Shown in pieces: positions 23,866-34,766 of a DNA stretch of 64,000 bases. Source of the stretch: Acorus gramineus. Its lineage: Eukaryota; Streptophyta; Magnoliopsida; Acorales; Acoraceae. Position numbers and translations under genes: made by a program. The stretch covers positions 310,001 to 374,000 of the forward strand of contig CM060857.1 in the NCBI GenBank assembly GCA_030737835.1. Reading direction: 5' to 3'. Positions within the stretch are counted from its first letter, which is position 1. Each line of letters opens with the position of its first letter. Under the pieces are notes generated by a model, which was given only the letters and a program-made list of their open reading frames with translations, was not told the DNA's origin and did not search any database.

Positions 23866-24407
23866 GTAAGCCATTCCTTGGAGTTCCAATATGTTGATAG
23901 ATGCAGCACAAGATCTTACAGCAACTGCAGCTAGACAGTCCTCATTGGGATCACGAACGATAGCTCCATATCCGAACCTATCATCGCCTCTGGAACCGTC
24001 TGAGTTTATCTTCACCCAGCCAGCAGAGGGAGGGAGCCAAAGAACCATTTAGGAAAAGGGAGGGACTCATCACATTGCGTCTTCATCAGGTAATGGAGAG
24101 GAGTGTTCCCTTCCTTGTTATCTTTCACTAAGAGTAATGGACGTCTCTGGCACAGCTTCTTCGCAAAGTAGTCTGCGAGCTTACCAACTTCTGAGCCGCT
24201 CTGAATAATTTTTGTTAGTACATTTTGATTGAGGAACAAATCACACACACACACACAGAACACGCAATGATGTTAGTGCACGTTTGGGTCTCTATACAAG
24301 GAGTAGCTAATGGAAAGTTTTGCTTAATGGAGGAAAGCATTTTCAATAATGGGAGCGTAGACCATACGGCGCACTCGGAACGAGGTTGTCTACAATGAGA
24401 ATATGAT

Positions 24408-24537
24408 TGTTAAATGTGTATATGTGTTAGGGTTAATGATAAATTAATTTTTTCTTTTTTTCTCTTTTTGTACTATAAATATTGGATATAAATCCTAATA
24501 ATATTTTTGATTCATTCTCTTATTTCTGATTCTAACA
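24408..24537 (+). repeat. Copia-1 5' LTR
   Basis: 130 bp, with a TATA-like CTATAAATATTGG. A partial tandem duplication of its end (AATTCTCTTATTTCTGATTC) follows at about 24547-24571, just before the primer-binding site. Confidence 0.9.
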
Positions 24538-24571
24538 TTGTATCAGAATTCTCTTATTTCTGATTCTAACA

Positions 24572-24583
24572 TGATATCAGAGC
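24572..24583 (+). promoter_or_regulatory. Copia-1 primer-binding site
   Basis: TGATATCAGAGC, one change from the initiator-Met tRNA complement TGGTATCAGAGC seen in Copia-2. Confidence 0.75.
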
Positions 24584-24659
24584 TTGAATCCATCTTTTCG
24601 TTTCTTTGATTTTTTGTTTGACATTTCTTTCTGTTCAAGCGATTTTCGACATTTCGACG

Positions 24660-25140
24660 TCCGTCGCTCAGTCCGTGTTTCTGTCGCCGTGCGTCGCCGC
24701 ACCTCCTACGCCGCTGCCGTGCATCGCCGCACACGCGTGCCAGCCCCGCCACTGCCCCTGTTGCAGCCCCCCCGCAGCCCCGCCGCTCCCTTGCGCAGAT
24801 CTCCCGCGTCCCGCTGCCCCGTTGCACCACCGTGCCGTTGTGCCGCCGCTGCTCCGCCTTGCCGCGCAGCCCATATCCGAACAGATCCGCCCTGCCGCCG
24901 CTGCTACGCACGGCTGCACCGCCCAGATCCGCCCTGCTGCGCCGCCCAGTTCCGTGCGTGCCGTTCTTGCGCACCACAGTCCGCCGCGCGCCGTCCCTGT
25001 CCACGCGCCCGAGCGTCACCCCCGTCCGCGTGCCCGAGCGACGCCCCAACAGATCAGCCCGTCCGGTAGAACAGCCCATGTGAGATCTAGAGGATCACGT
25101 CCGCGGCATCCGCGTGAAGATCTTGTGCATCAAATTGCTT
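24660..25140 (+). other. Copia-1 GC-rich leader
   Basis: CGCCG/CTGC-rich untranslated leader between the primer-binding site and gag. It opens several frames rich in Arg, Pro and Ala by composition alone. Compare the leader of Copia-2 at 34503-35300. Confidence 0.65.
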
Positions 25141-25474
25141 GAATAAATCCACGTGATTCACGTGATTTTGATTCATGCGATTCTAGTCATCCGACTCGTT
25201 AGCCGACTGGTGAGTCACTCGGCAAGCCGACCCGCTCCAACTCGGCCACCACTCGTCCCTTGTTCAACTCGTCTAGCTGACTCAGCTCGGCCCAACCCGA
25301 CTCAGCAGTTAGACCGTTACGTCGCGTTTCTTTCCTGGACTGTTACGGGCTCATCCAGACTCCGAATATAGTCATATTGGTAGTCATTTTGATCAGCTTT
25401 GCATGATCTACGCATCTATAACTGTTTTGGATCTATCAGATACTGTTTATTTTGATTTATTGCTGTGCAAGTAC

Positions 25475-28400
25475 TATGGATTGCATATATTGTCACTCCT
25501 CTGATCATGTGACCCTCGATTGCCGCAAGTTGGCTAGAAAACGTGCTCGAGATGCCGCTTTCTCCTTGTCAATCTAGTCGTCTGCTCAATCTTCTCTTTG
25601 TCAGGATCAGATTTGTACATCAATTGCACCTCCCGTTACTTTTGCTCAGTCACAGGTTACCACAGCTCAACTTATTGCATATTTAAAGGGGCTACAAGAT
25701 CAAGATCAACAGTTTTATGTTATATTACGATCATTGATTGGTATAGATTTTTCTGGTTCCGTTCAGTCTGCTTCTACTCCCGTACCAGGTATATCGATTA
25801 CCTCATGGGTCCTTGATTCTGGGGCTTCCCATCATATGACATCGGATGCATCGATTCTTGTTAATTGTACACCACCACATTCTCCTTCACTTATTCGCAC
25901 TGCTAATGGTTCTCCTATGTCTCTCTCGAGCTCTGGCATTTTTTCTGATCATTCTCATCGATTTAGTGTGCCAAATGTTTTGCATGTTCCTAAACTTTTC
26001 ATGAGTTTGCTTTCTGTCAGTCAGCTTGCAGACCTCCGTTATACAATCACATTTGATTCATCATCTTGTTCGGTTCAGGATCAACTTACCGGGAGACAGA
26101 TTGGGACTGGACGACGACAAGGTAGACTCTATTACATGGATCAGCTTCATGTTCCTCAGCCTTCCGCTGCATCCGTTCGGTTAGATACAACTTCCCCTCC
26201 CCTTTCCCCTTTTGATATCTGGCATCGTCGTCTTGGCCATTTGTCTCAGCCTAGACTCCGATATCTTGTTAGCACCGGTGCATTAGGATCATTTTCTCGT
26301 ATGGATCTTTAACCATGCGTGGGGTGTAAATTGGATAAGCTTGTGGCTCTCCCCTTCCCTTCAAGTTCGCATATTTCTGAGTCTCCCTTTGATTTAGTAC
26401 ATTCTGATATTTGGGGCCCATCTCCTATTTTTTCAAAAGGGGGAAATCGATATTATGTTATTTTTGTCGACGACTATTCTCGTTTCACTTGGCTTTATTT
26501 TCTGTCTAGTCGTTCGGATTTATTGCGTATTTATACTTCTTTTGCTACCATGGTTGAGACCCAATTTTCTTGTCGTATTAAGGTGCTACGCTCTGATTGT
26601 GGTGGTGAATATTGTTCTAAGACTTTTCGTGCATTTTTGGCATCTCAAGGCACTTTTCCTCAGTTCTCCACTCCTTATGCTCATCAACAAAATGGAGTTG
26701 CTGAGCGAAAACATCGTCACATTCTTGAGATGGCTTGATCTTTACTTCTTTCTGCATCGGTCCCTGTTGAGTTCTGGGGTGAGGCTGTTCTCACAAGTGT
26801 GTATCTCATTAATCGCACTCCATCATCTGTTACTGTGGTATCTCGCCATTCGAGTGACTTCACAATCAGCCTCCTGATTATTCCCGTCTTCGTGTTTTTG
26901 GTTGCACATGTTTTGTTCTTCTTCCTCCCACTGAACGCACCAAGCTTTCTCCTCGTTCTGCTATGTGTGTTTTCCTTGGATACAGTATTCAACATAAGGG
27001 TTACAAGTGTTATGATCCTGTTGCACGACGTCTTCGCATTTCTTGTCATGTCACCTTTTGGGAGCATTTTCCTTATTATGTTCTTCCATCACCTCCGGCT
27101 CCACTTCCTCCATCTACCATTGATGACCTTATTTTTCTGGATTTCTCGACTCTTGAGTCCTCTCCATCGTTTGTCCCACCTGCATCCAATCCCTCACCTA
27201 TCCCATCTACGACCTTGCCATCGTCTGTCTCACCTGCATCCAATCCCTCACCTATCCCATCTATGACCTTGCCATCGTCTGTCCCACCCGCATATAGTCT
27301 ATCATCTGTCCCATCTACGACCTTGTCATCTCTTCCTGCAGACGATTCACGTGAGCCGAGTTCCCTTGTTGTTGCTTCTGTGCCTGATGTTGTTCGACCG
27401 GCAGTCGACAATGCACCTGCGGTCGACCCCGCACCAGCTCCTCGCCACAATCCACCTCGTGATCGTCGTCCTCCTCAGAGTCTAAGTCTAGTTTCTTCTG
27501 ACTCATTTTCTCCCCATTTTCAGAGCTTTCTTGCAGCTGTTTCATCTCATTGGGAGCCCTAATCATATCGCGAGGCAGTTGGTATTCCTAAATGGGAGCA
27601 TGCTATGACAGAGGAACTTAGTGCATTAAAATGCACTCATACTTGGGATCTTGTCCCTCTTCCTGTAGGTAAGGTTCCCATTGGTTGTAAGTGGTTCTCC
27701 AAGATCAAGACTCACTCAGATGGTTCGATTGAGCGTCATAAAGCTCATTTGGTCGCTCGCGGTTTCACTCAGCAGCATGGGATTGATTATGATGAGACTT
27801 TCGCTCCTGTGGCCAAGATGACTACTGTTTGCACCTTAATTTATGTCGCTTCTGTCCGTTAGTGGTCTATTTACCAGCTCGATGTCAAGAATGCATTTCT
27901 TCATGGTGATTTATCAGAGGAGGTTTATATGTCTCCCCCTCCAGGTCTTTCTCATCCATCTGGACACGTATGTCATCTTCGACAGGCTCTCTATGGTCTC
28001 AAACAGGCTCCTTGAGCTTGGTTTGCTCGATTCACTGAGGCCATTCACTTTGTTGGGTTTGTTCCGAGTGCTTGAGATCCGGCTATGTTTATTCATACTT
28101 CTGGTCACCACCGTACCATTCTGTTACTTTATGTTGATGACATGATTATCACCGGTGATGATTCTTCTCATATTCAGTCAGTCAAGCAGCATCTTCAGCG
28201 TCAGTTTGAGATGAAGGACCTCGGACTTCTTCGATTTTTTCTGGGTTTGGAGGTCGCCTATGCTCCACGTGGTTATATTCACTCTCAGTGCAAATACACT
28301 TCGGACTTGATCGATCGTGCTTGTTTGACTGATGATCGCACTTCTGCTACTCCCATTGAGCTTAATGCCAAACTCCGGCCCGATGATGGTGATCCTCTTA

Positions 28401-29069
28401 TAGATGTCATTCGTTATAGACAACTCGTGGGCAGTCTTGTGTATCTCACCATTACTCATCCTGATATTGCTTATGTTGTACATGTTGTCAGCCAGTTTGT
28501 CGCTGCGCCTCGCACCACACATTACTTTGCGGTTCTGCGGATCATTCGTTATCTTCGTGGCATTATATCTCGTGCTTTGTTCCTCCCTTCTTCTTTCGCT
28601 TTTGAGCTACGTGCTTATGCTGATTGGGCTGGTGATGTTACCGATCGTCGTTCCACGACAAGCTTTTGTGTGTTTCTTGGTGACTCTTATTTCTTGGAAG
28701 GCCAAGAAACAAGATATTGTTTCTCGCTCTAGTGCTGAGACGGAATACCGTGCCATGGCTTCCACTACTGCTGAGGTTGTTTGGCTCCGACGTCTTTTGG
28801 GTGATATGGGTGTTGTCATATATGCGCCTACTCCGTTGTATTGTGACAACAAGAACGCCATTCAGATTGCCAGTAATCCAGTTTTTCATGAGTGAACAAA
28901 ACATATCGAGATCGATTGTCACTTTGTTCGACATCACTTTCTTGCTGGCACATTGTCCTTGCCATATATTTCTTCTGCTCTTCAGTTGTCTGACTTCTTC
29001 ACGAAATCTCATACACTCCAGCGCCATGCCTTTCTTTTGAGCAAACTCTCGGTGTATGATCCACCCTGA
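25475..29069 (+). pseudogene. Copia-1 gag-pol remnant
   Basis: The first recognisable part is the gag zinc knuckle (CIYCHSSDHVTLDC). Then come protease (DSGASHHMTS near 25820), the GAG-pre-integrase motif (WHRRLGHLS), the integrase core (HSDIWGPSP, DCGGEYC), reverse transcriptase (LYVDDMIITGDD near 28130) and RNase H ([15 protein letters not shown]). In-frame stops lie at about 26310 and 26736 and in the reverse-transcriptase part near 27860. Several frameshifts occur (for example about 26850, 28010 and 28690). It cannot make a functional polyprotein. Confidence 0.9.
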
Positions 29070-29085
29070 GTTTGAGGGGGGGGGG

Positions 29086-29215
29086 TGTTAAATGTGTATA
29101 TGTGTTAGGGTTAAGGGTAAATTAATCTTTTCCTTTTTTCTCTTTTTGTACTATAAATATTGGGTACAAACCATAATAATATTTTTGATTCATTCTCTTA
29201 TTTCTGTTTCTAACA
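29086..29215 (+). repeat. Copia-1 3' LTR
   Basis: 130 bp, preceded by the polypurine tract (TTTGAGGGGGGGGGG) and followed by the ATGAT duplication. Confidence 0.9.
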
Positions 29216-29522
29216 ATGATGAGTATGTTTTAGGGGTTCATGAGGGACCGGGGGCGAGTTATTGCGAAGGCGGAGGAGATCATCTTCCGCGACGGGCTGA
29301 GGAGGATCGTGGCGTGAGAGCGGGGGATCGCCCTCCCTCCGGTTAGATACTTCTTCTAACTAGGAGCAGGATACTTGCGACGCCGTCACTTTCTTGTTTT
29401 CTTTATGTTTGTTTTATCCTGTTTTGCTCTCTATTCTCCCCCCTTTCAGAGTTTGTAATTCGAATTCAGAAATGGAATCGGATAGCGAACATCTACCTTT
29501 TTTTCAAAAAAAAAAAAAAAAA

Positions 29523-30326
29523 TTCATTCTACATATTATTTAATGGAGGAAAGCATTTCTGGCCTTATATAAGTATGTTCAGTGAACATATTAAAAGCAT
29601 CAGTTCAAACAGTTTTTAGTGTATTGAGAAATATTTGCTATCCGCAGATTTTAAGAGTTTTGTTGTATCCTGAAAGTGTTTAGTTTAGATCTTCTAGCAA
29701 ACTCAATTTAATTGAGTGGGGACTAATAACACTTGGAAAGCGATTATTTGTGCCTAAAAACTCAAACCTTCTTATGCTATTCCCTAAATTATTTTACAGT
29801 TATTTGGTGGCCAATCAGATCTCCACATGGCAACCATTATGCTCCCACTCATTTTCTTATGTCTCGTTAACATTATGACATGGGTGTGACTCGAAGTCCT
29901 GATCTCTTGTACATTCATTTTATTGAAAAATTTTATTTTTCTTTACTCTCCTAAGGGGATTGTTTTTCAAGGTAAGTAATGTCCAACTCCTTGAACAGCC
30001 CCGATCACAGTCCAAATTTTTTTAAAATTATATATTCACATATTTAAATGTATATTGTTATAGAAAATGAAGTAAATACTAAAATACAATAGCGAATTTT
30101 TTATTCTAGAAAATGAAAAAAATGTTTTTGTATATATTATGATAGAACTTTATACATTATGATAAAACAATATATATTGTGTTATCATATAATGTATGAG
30201 GCTACAGTTCAAAACTGCAAATAGACTGATTGTATCTCCGTCTTTTTTTAATCATTCAATTAAATGAATCATGTGCATAGTTTCGAAGCAAATAATACTT
30301 TATCATATATATCGAACCATGTGCTG

Positions 30327-30384
<58 letters not shown>

Positions 30385-30387
30385 ATA
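29523..30387. other. Intergenic, AT-rich
   Basis: It starts with ANK-type upstream sequence (TTTAATGGAGGAAAGCATTT) resumed after the LINE-like insertion. The rest is unassigned. A TA microsatellite occupies about 30329-30377. Confidence 0.5.
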
Positions 30388-32356
30388 CACACACACTTCT
30401 AATTACATGCTGTCATACAGTTTTTTTTATTACGCGCGGTTTGCAGTTAGAGTCGTCCAATTGAGGGTCCATTGATCGGACGGCCCGTTTTAAAAAAAAT
30501 AATTTAAAAACCGGAAGAGGGGGTCCTCCGGTTCCCATGTATTTTTCAACTCATAAAAAACTCTCACCTCTCTTTTTCATCTTCTCTGTTTTTTTCACCC
30601 AACCCAAAAACACCTCCTCCTCCTGAAACATCAACTCCTCATGAAACACCAACTCCTCCTGAAAACTCTCTCCTCTTTCTTTTTTCTCTTTCATTTTGTC
30701 TGTTTTTTCATCCACCAAAAAACTCCTCCTCCCCCCCTTTGAAGGCACCCCTTCCGGCATCCCCAGCCTAGCACAGCGCCCAGCATCCCCTTCCCCTATG
30801 ATAAGAATTTCTTTAACATTTGTTTTATTAATCTGATTATTTACAATTTTGATTCATTTGTTCTTTTGTTTGATTACTTAGGGTTTTTTCCTCAAACTGA
30901 TTATTTAGGGTTTTGATTTATTTATTGTTTTGTTTGATTACTTAGGGTTTTTTTCCCCCAAAAATGGATTTCTAAGTTGTGTGATTTTTTTTTGAGGGTT
31001 TGTAAGTTTTATTTTTTAAAGAGTTAGTAAAAAAAATCTAAGGGTAAAAAAAAATCACACAATTTAGAAACTCATTTTTAGGGAAAAAAAACCCTAAGTA
31101 ATCAAATAAAACAATAAATGAATCGAAACCCCAAATAATCAGTTTGGGGGAAAAAACCCTAAGTAATTAAACAAAACAATAAATGAATCAAAACCCTAAA
31201 TAATCAGATTAATAACAAAAGGGTTTTTTGCAATAAAAACATGCTATTTAATTTTATACCACTTTAAATAAACTATTTATTTTTATATCATTAAAATATG
31301 TAGAACTTATGCATATTTACCACTCTAGTTAACTTCCATCCAAATTTTTATTAAAGCTGTTAAAGTCTTGGAGAAAAGACCAAATTACCTTTATTTTTTA
31401 TTTTTTTTTGCATATTTAACCTTACCAAATACAATATTTATAAAAATAAAAGATATTAATTTTAACATGAAAATGATAAATTTCATCTAAAATCCAAAAA
31501 CATAAAAATTAATCATAAAAAGTATTTATTAGCATGGATATAATACTTATTAATATTTACATTTATAAAAATAAAATAAAATTATTTTGAGAACAATTAA
31601 TAATATATATTACAAAATACAATTTTTTTAAAAAAATTAGATATTGATTGGAAGAAAAAGAAAGAAGTAAGGGTGAATGGATCACGATTGATTTAGAAAA
31701 AAAACATAAAATTAATTAGATTATTATGTTTAATTATTTACATTATGAAAAAAATATTATATATTAAGGTTATTTTTATCAATTTTATTTCTTGGTTAAG
31801 AAACTAATTATAGTTAAGGTCTATTTTAGTTAAAAAAGATAAAAGAGGGACACATTTTTATATTAAGAAAAATTCTAATGGTATAAAAATAAATGCTTAT
31901 TTGTGGTGGTATAAAAATAAATACCATATATTTTGATGATATATATGCAAAAAAACCCATAAAAAAATGTTAAAGAAATTCTTTGCATAAAGAAAGGGGA
32001 TGTCGCACGTTATGCTAAGACAGAGATGCTGGAAGGGGTGCCTTCAATGGGGGGGAGGAGGAGTTTTTGTGGTGGATGAAAAAACAAAGAAGCTTAAAGA
32101 AAAGAGAGAGAGAGAGAGAGAGCGCTTTTAGGAGGAGTTGGTGTTTTTGGGTTGGGTGAAGAAACAGCTAGAGAAGATGAAAAAGAGAGGAGAGAGAGAG
32201 ATTTTGATGAGTTGAAAAAAATGGGAACCGGAGGACCCGGCCCTCATCCGGTTTTTCAAATTTTTTAAAAAAAAATGGGAACCAGAGGACGCCCTGACTG
32301 CAAACCGCACGATAACAAAAAAAAAAAGGTGCACGACCGCATGTAATGGGAAGTGC
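30388..32356. mobile_element. Long foldback element with arms of about 600 bp
   Basis: The left arm (30388 to about 30995) and right arm (about 31020-31220, then 31968-32356) are inverted copies. Matching landmarks are GCGGTTTGCAGTTAGAGTCG with its inverted form near 32300, GGTTCCCATGT, TCCTCCTCCTGAAAC with its inverted form, and TTGATTACTTAGGGTTTTTT with its inverted form near 31090. ATGTATATA at both sides (30379-30387 and 32357-32365) could be a 9-bp duplication, but the sequence is low-complexity. This fits a Mutator-type or foldback element. No transposase is seen. Confidence 0.7.
31221..31958. mobile_element. Element inserted in the foldback right arm
   Basis: The ends GGGTTTTTTGCA and, read inward from the right, GGGTTTTTTTGCAT form inverted repeats that continue through TTTTATACCACT-type words. 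The flanks ATAACAAAA and ATAAAAAAA are a 9-bp duplication with one mismatch. It separates parts of the foldback arm that are contiguous in the left arm. Likely a Mutator-like MITE. Confidence 0.65.
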
Positions 32357-32724
32357 ATGTATATATATTATATTCATCACTATTATTCATTCAATAATAT
32401 ATTTTTTAAAAATCATTGGGACGATGAAAAAAAAAAAAAAGTTGAAAATCTTTTTTTGATTAGTAATATAGATAGATATATGTAGATTCTTAGAATAATA
32501 TAAAACTTAGTATACCTTATGTCTTTATTCAAACGGCCTACTAAACTTTTATTTGTGAGTGAGACTTAATGATGCATTTAATAATTCAATTAAAATGAAA
32601 AATAATGATATCTGAAAAATAACGTGCGGGCTAGCTTTATAAAATAAAATGTCCCAATGAATGTCTAACTTGAATCACACGGATACTAATAAATAAATAA
32701 ATCTTTCAAAGTATTCACAAATCA

Positions 32725-32870
32725 TCATTTTGTCCCCCACGGCTTTAAGTCGGTGGATAAAGACGTCGGCGTCCCTGTGATGCTCTGGTCCATGTTGTTC
32801 CACCTATTGGGCTTCGGCTCTCTCAGTTTATGTAAGAGGATCATGTCACCCTTGTCCGGGTCCTCTTGTA
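32725..32870 (-). other. Candidate terminal exon downstream of ANK4
   Basis: A GC-richer island in AT-rich sequence. On the minus strand, after a good acceptor (TTTATTTTAG), it is open for 48 codons to a TGA: QEDPDKGDMILLHKLREPKP, then NRWNNMDQSI and a short tail. It needs an upstream exon ending in phase 1; a possible donor (GGGA|GTGTTAAG) lies near the end of ANK4 exon 3 in that phase. No family recognised, and no counterpart was noticed at ANK2 or ANK6. Confidence 0.35.
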
Positions 32871-33869
32871 CTAAAATAAAAAAATAAAAAAATACAAACA
32901 TCAATTTTTTTTTTTTTATAAATACATTCTTCCACTAAATATACGGAATTAAACTAGCAAAAAATGATGAGAATGTAAATAACTCAACCACACATTAACA
33001 TTATAAATTATTAGAAGTACACACACACACATATATTTTAAAAAAAAAAAAACTACCATGAAAACCTAGATTAAGTCAAGCATATGGTCTAAAGAACCAC
33101 CCCCCATATCTAATCCCTAGGTTGAATCAACCCTTGTGATTAAAAAAGAAAAATCCATAATCCCTATAGAGATTGAATGAAGCCGATCACCATAATTTCC
33201 AAACCCACTTAACACTCCCGGCCCAAACGATCAAGAGAGGCCAAATTACAGTTATTAATGAGAAGACCTTGAGGCCTTTCAATGAGGCCTGCCACCTGTA
33301 GAGATCAACGAGCACCGGGTAGGCCACGAAAGTGAACGCCAACGCCAACGAAGTGAACGAAAATATAACCATTAGTGTCGCCACAAAGACTTGGAACGTC
33401 GGAAACCCCCACACATTGATACATAAGAGTAGTAGTGCTGCGATAAATGCCAAGCCGAATGCGACAATATTCGCTATTACGAATGAAGCTTGGCTGAATC
33501 TCAGAGCCTCTGCCTCTTCGTAGCTCTTGATCATCATTTTCAGTGGACTGGACGCCGGTGTTTCCGTCCCTTCGTAACTACCGTCAGTTGTATCGTCGCT
33601 CTTGAACACATCGGGCATGGTGAAGATGGCTTGGAAGGTAACGGTGATGATGAGTGTTGCCACTAGTAAGAGGTTTTTCGCGAGCTTCTCGTTCGTTTTC
33701 TTATGAGCCGGCTCTGTGGTGGCCTCTCCTTCATGGCTTCTTTTGAGAACCTTCTTGAGGTGACAGAGGCCTGTGCCATTCTTTCTTCCGGAGTCGGTCT
33801 TGGTGAAGGAGGCAGTTCTGACGGATTTTGCAATGATTTCCGTGATCAAATGTTAATGTCAAAAAAATT

Positions 33870-34000
33870 ATTGTGGGTTTTAAGCAATCAAATATCACGG
33901 TTTAACGCGAAATGTGATCTTTAGTGGCTATAATCACGGTTTAACGTGAACCGTGATCTTTAGTACCATGGGCTATTACAGTTTTTGCAGTAGTAAGTTC
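33870..34000. repeat. CACTA-like end fragment replacing ANK4 exon 2
   Basis: Two 39-bp units (from 33894 and 33933) contain ATCACGGTTTAACG. The second forms a 25-bp palindrome with 9-bp arms ATCACGGTT / AACCGTGAT. The right edge, read inward (CTACTGCAAAAACTG), resembles a worn CACTACAAAAA terminus. The family differs from the 15.5-kb CACTA element. Confidence 0.4.
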
Positions 34001-34349
34001 TTTGGCGATTCCTGAGATGGTTCGATGGGACAAGTTCATTTACAAAAAATTATAGAAAAAAATCGATATAGCTCTCTAAAAGTTTATGAAAATTACAAAA
34101 GGTCTTTGTAAAATTGATAAATCCCCTAAAGTCTCTATCTTATTAGATAATATTTATTTTAGTTCCTACTATAATCGAAACTAATTAGATCAGTTGTTAA
34201 TCTTAACTATATATGATAAACTACTGTAATACAATTTTATTGTATCCGACATGTCTCCTTAGTAGAAAAACACGATCTATAATATATAAATTAATATATA
34301 ATTTGCAAATCAAAAGTGAAACAAACATGAATCAAAATAGGGTTGGGCC

Positions 34350-34474
34350 TGTTAAATGTATATATATGCTAGGGTTAAGGGTAGATTAGTCTTTTCCTTG
34401 TTTCCCTTTTGTACTATAAGTATTGGTTACAAACCCTAATAATACAATTGATTCATTCTTTTCATATTCTAACA
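34350..34474 (+). repeat. Copia-2 5' LTR
   Basis: TGTTAAATGTATAT to CATATTCTAACA, 125 bp, with TACTATAAGTATTGG as TATA-like core. Confidence 0.93.
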
Positions 34475-34486
34475 TGGTATCAGAGC
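34475..34486 (+). promoter_or_regulatory. Copia-2 primer-binding site
   Basis: TGGTATCAGAGC directly abuts the LTR. It is complementary to the 3' end of initiator-Met tRNA, the usual primer of plant Copia elements. Confidence 0.9.
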
Positions 34487-34502
34487 TTGAATCCAATTTT
34501 TT

Positions 34503-34722
34503 TCTTTGATCGTCGACGTCCCGTCGCCCCGCGCCGCCGTTGCGCCACCGTGCCGCCGCTGCACCGCCGTCGCCACCGTCGCCACCGTCGTGCCGCCGCT
34601 GCACCGCCCCGCGCCACCGCCGCGCCGCCGTCGTGCCGCCGCTGCACCGCCCCGCGCAGCCGCTGCGTCGCCCCGCGCCGCCGTCGTGTCGCCGCTGCAC
34701 CGCCCAGCACCGCCACTGCGTT

Positions 34723-34766
<44 letters not shown>

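Larger units (their letters stand above)
14945..24063 (-). mobile_element. LINE-1-like fragment (5'-truncated), interrupted by CACTA
   Basis: Minus-strand non-LTR retroelement end in two parts, 14945-15487 and 23866-24063. It ends in a poly-A tail (T run at about 14943-14956). Both sides carry GACTCATCACATT (14932-14944 and 24064-24076), a 13-bp target duplication. The coding part is an RNase H-like domain: WVKINSDGS, GYGAIVRD, NILELQGM on the right side, and WAETDSTTVVF and NRVADFLAA on the left side. The two halves abut in frame across the CACTA insertion. It also contains stops, so it is dead. Confidence 0.8.
14815..24223 (-). pseudogene. ANK3: exon-1 remnant split by nested transposons
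   Basis: Two pieces of one ankyrin exon 1 lie at about 24077-24223 and 14815-14944. The upstream piece begins ATG at 24223 but meets TAA as its third codon. It lacks the first ankyrin unit, then reads KLCQRRPLLLVKDNKEGNTP and a CDES motif. The downstream piece continues with CDESLLTYYMNAFLAQ and a Glu/Arg-rich stretch, then is cut off after a GES-like motif. The cut is the same as in ANK5 (CCTCTTTATTATCACTTCTAT), so the two share an ancestor that was already truncated. The pieces are separated by a LINE with a 13-bp target duplication. Confidence 0.75.
24408..29215 (+). mobile_element. Copia-1: older short-LTR Ty1/Copia element
   Basis: LTRs at 24408-24537 and 29086-29215 (TGTTAAAT to TTCTAACA) with an exact 5-bp target duplication ATGAT (24403-24407 and 29216-29220). 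By eye the two LTRs differ at about nine of 130 positions. Order: LTR, primer-binding site, GC-rich leader, remnant of gag, protease, integrase, reverse transcriptase, RNase H, a G-rich purine tract, LTR. Most of gag between leader and zinc knuckle is missing relative to Copia-2. Confidence 0.92.
24346..29522 (+). mobile_element. Second LINE-like fragment, interrupted by Copia-1
   Basis: Sequence not found in the paralogous ANK5 upstream region begins after GGAAAGCATTTTCA and ends in an A run at 29505-29522, after which ANK-type upstream sequence resumes (TTCATTCTACATATTATTTA). The parts are 24346-24407 and 29221-29522. Read across the Copia insertion, one frame gives IRRTRNEVVYNEN, then MRDRGRVIAKAEEIIF, resembling the C-terminal end of plant LINE ORF2. 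The match is short. Confidence 0.45.

Noticed and set aside
24543..25142. Open frames of about 160-178 codons on both strands in the Copia-1 leader
   Set aside because: The same compositional artefact of a GC-rich leader; mirror frames exist on both strands.
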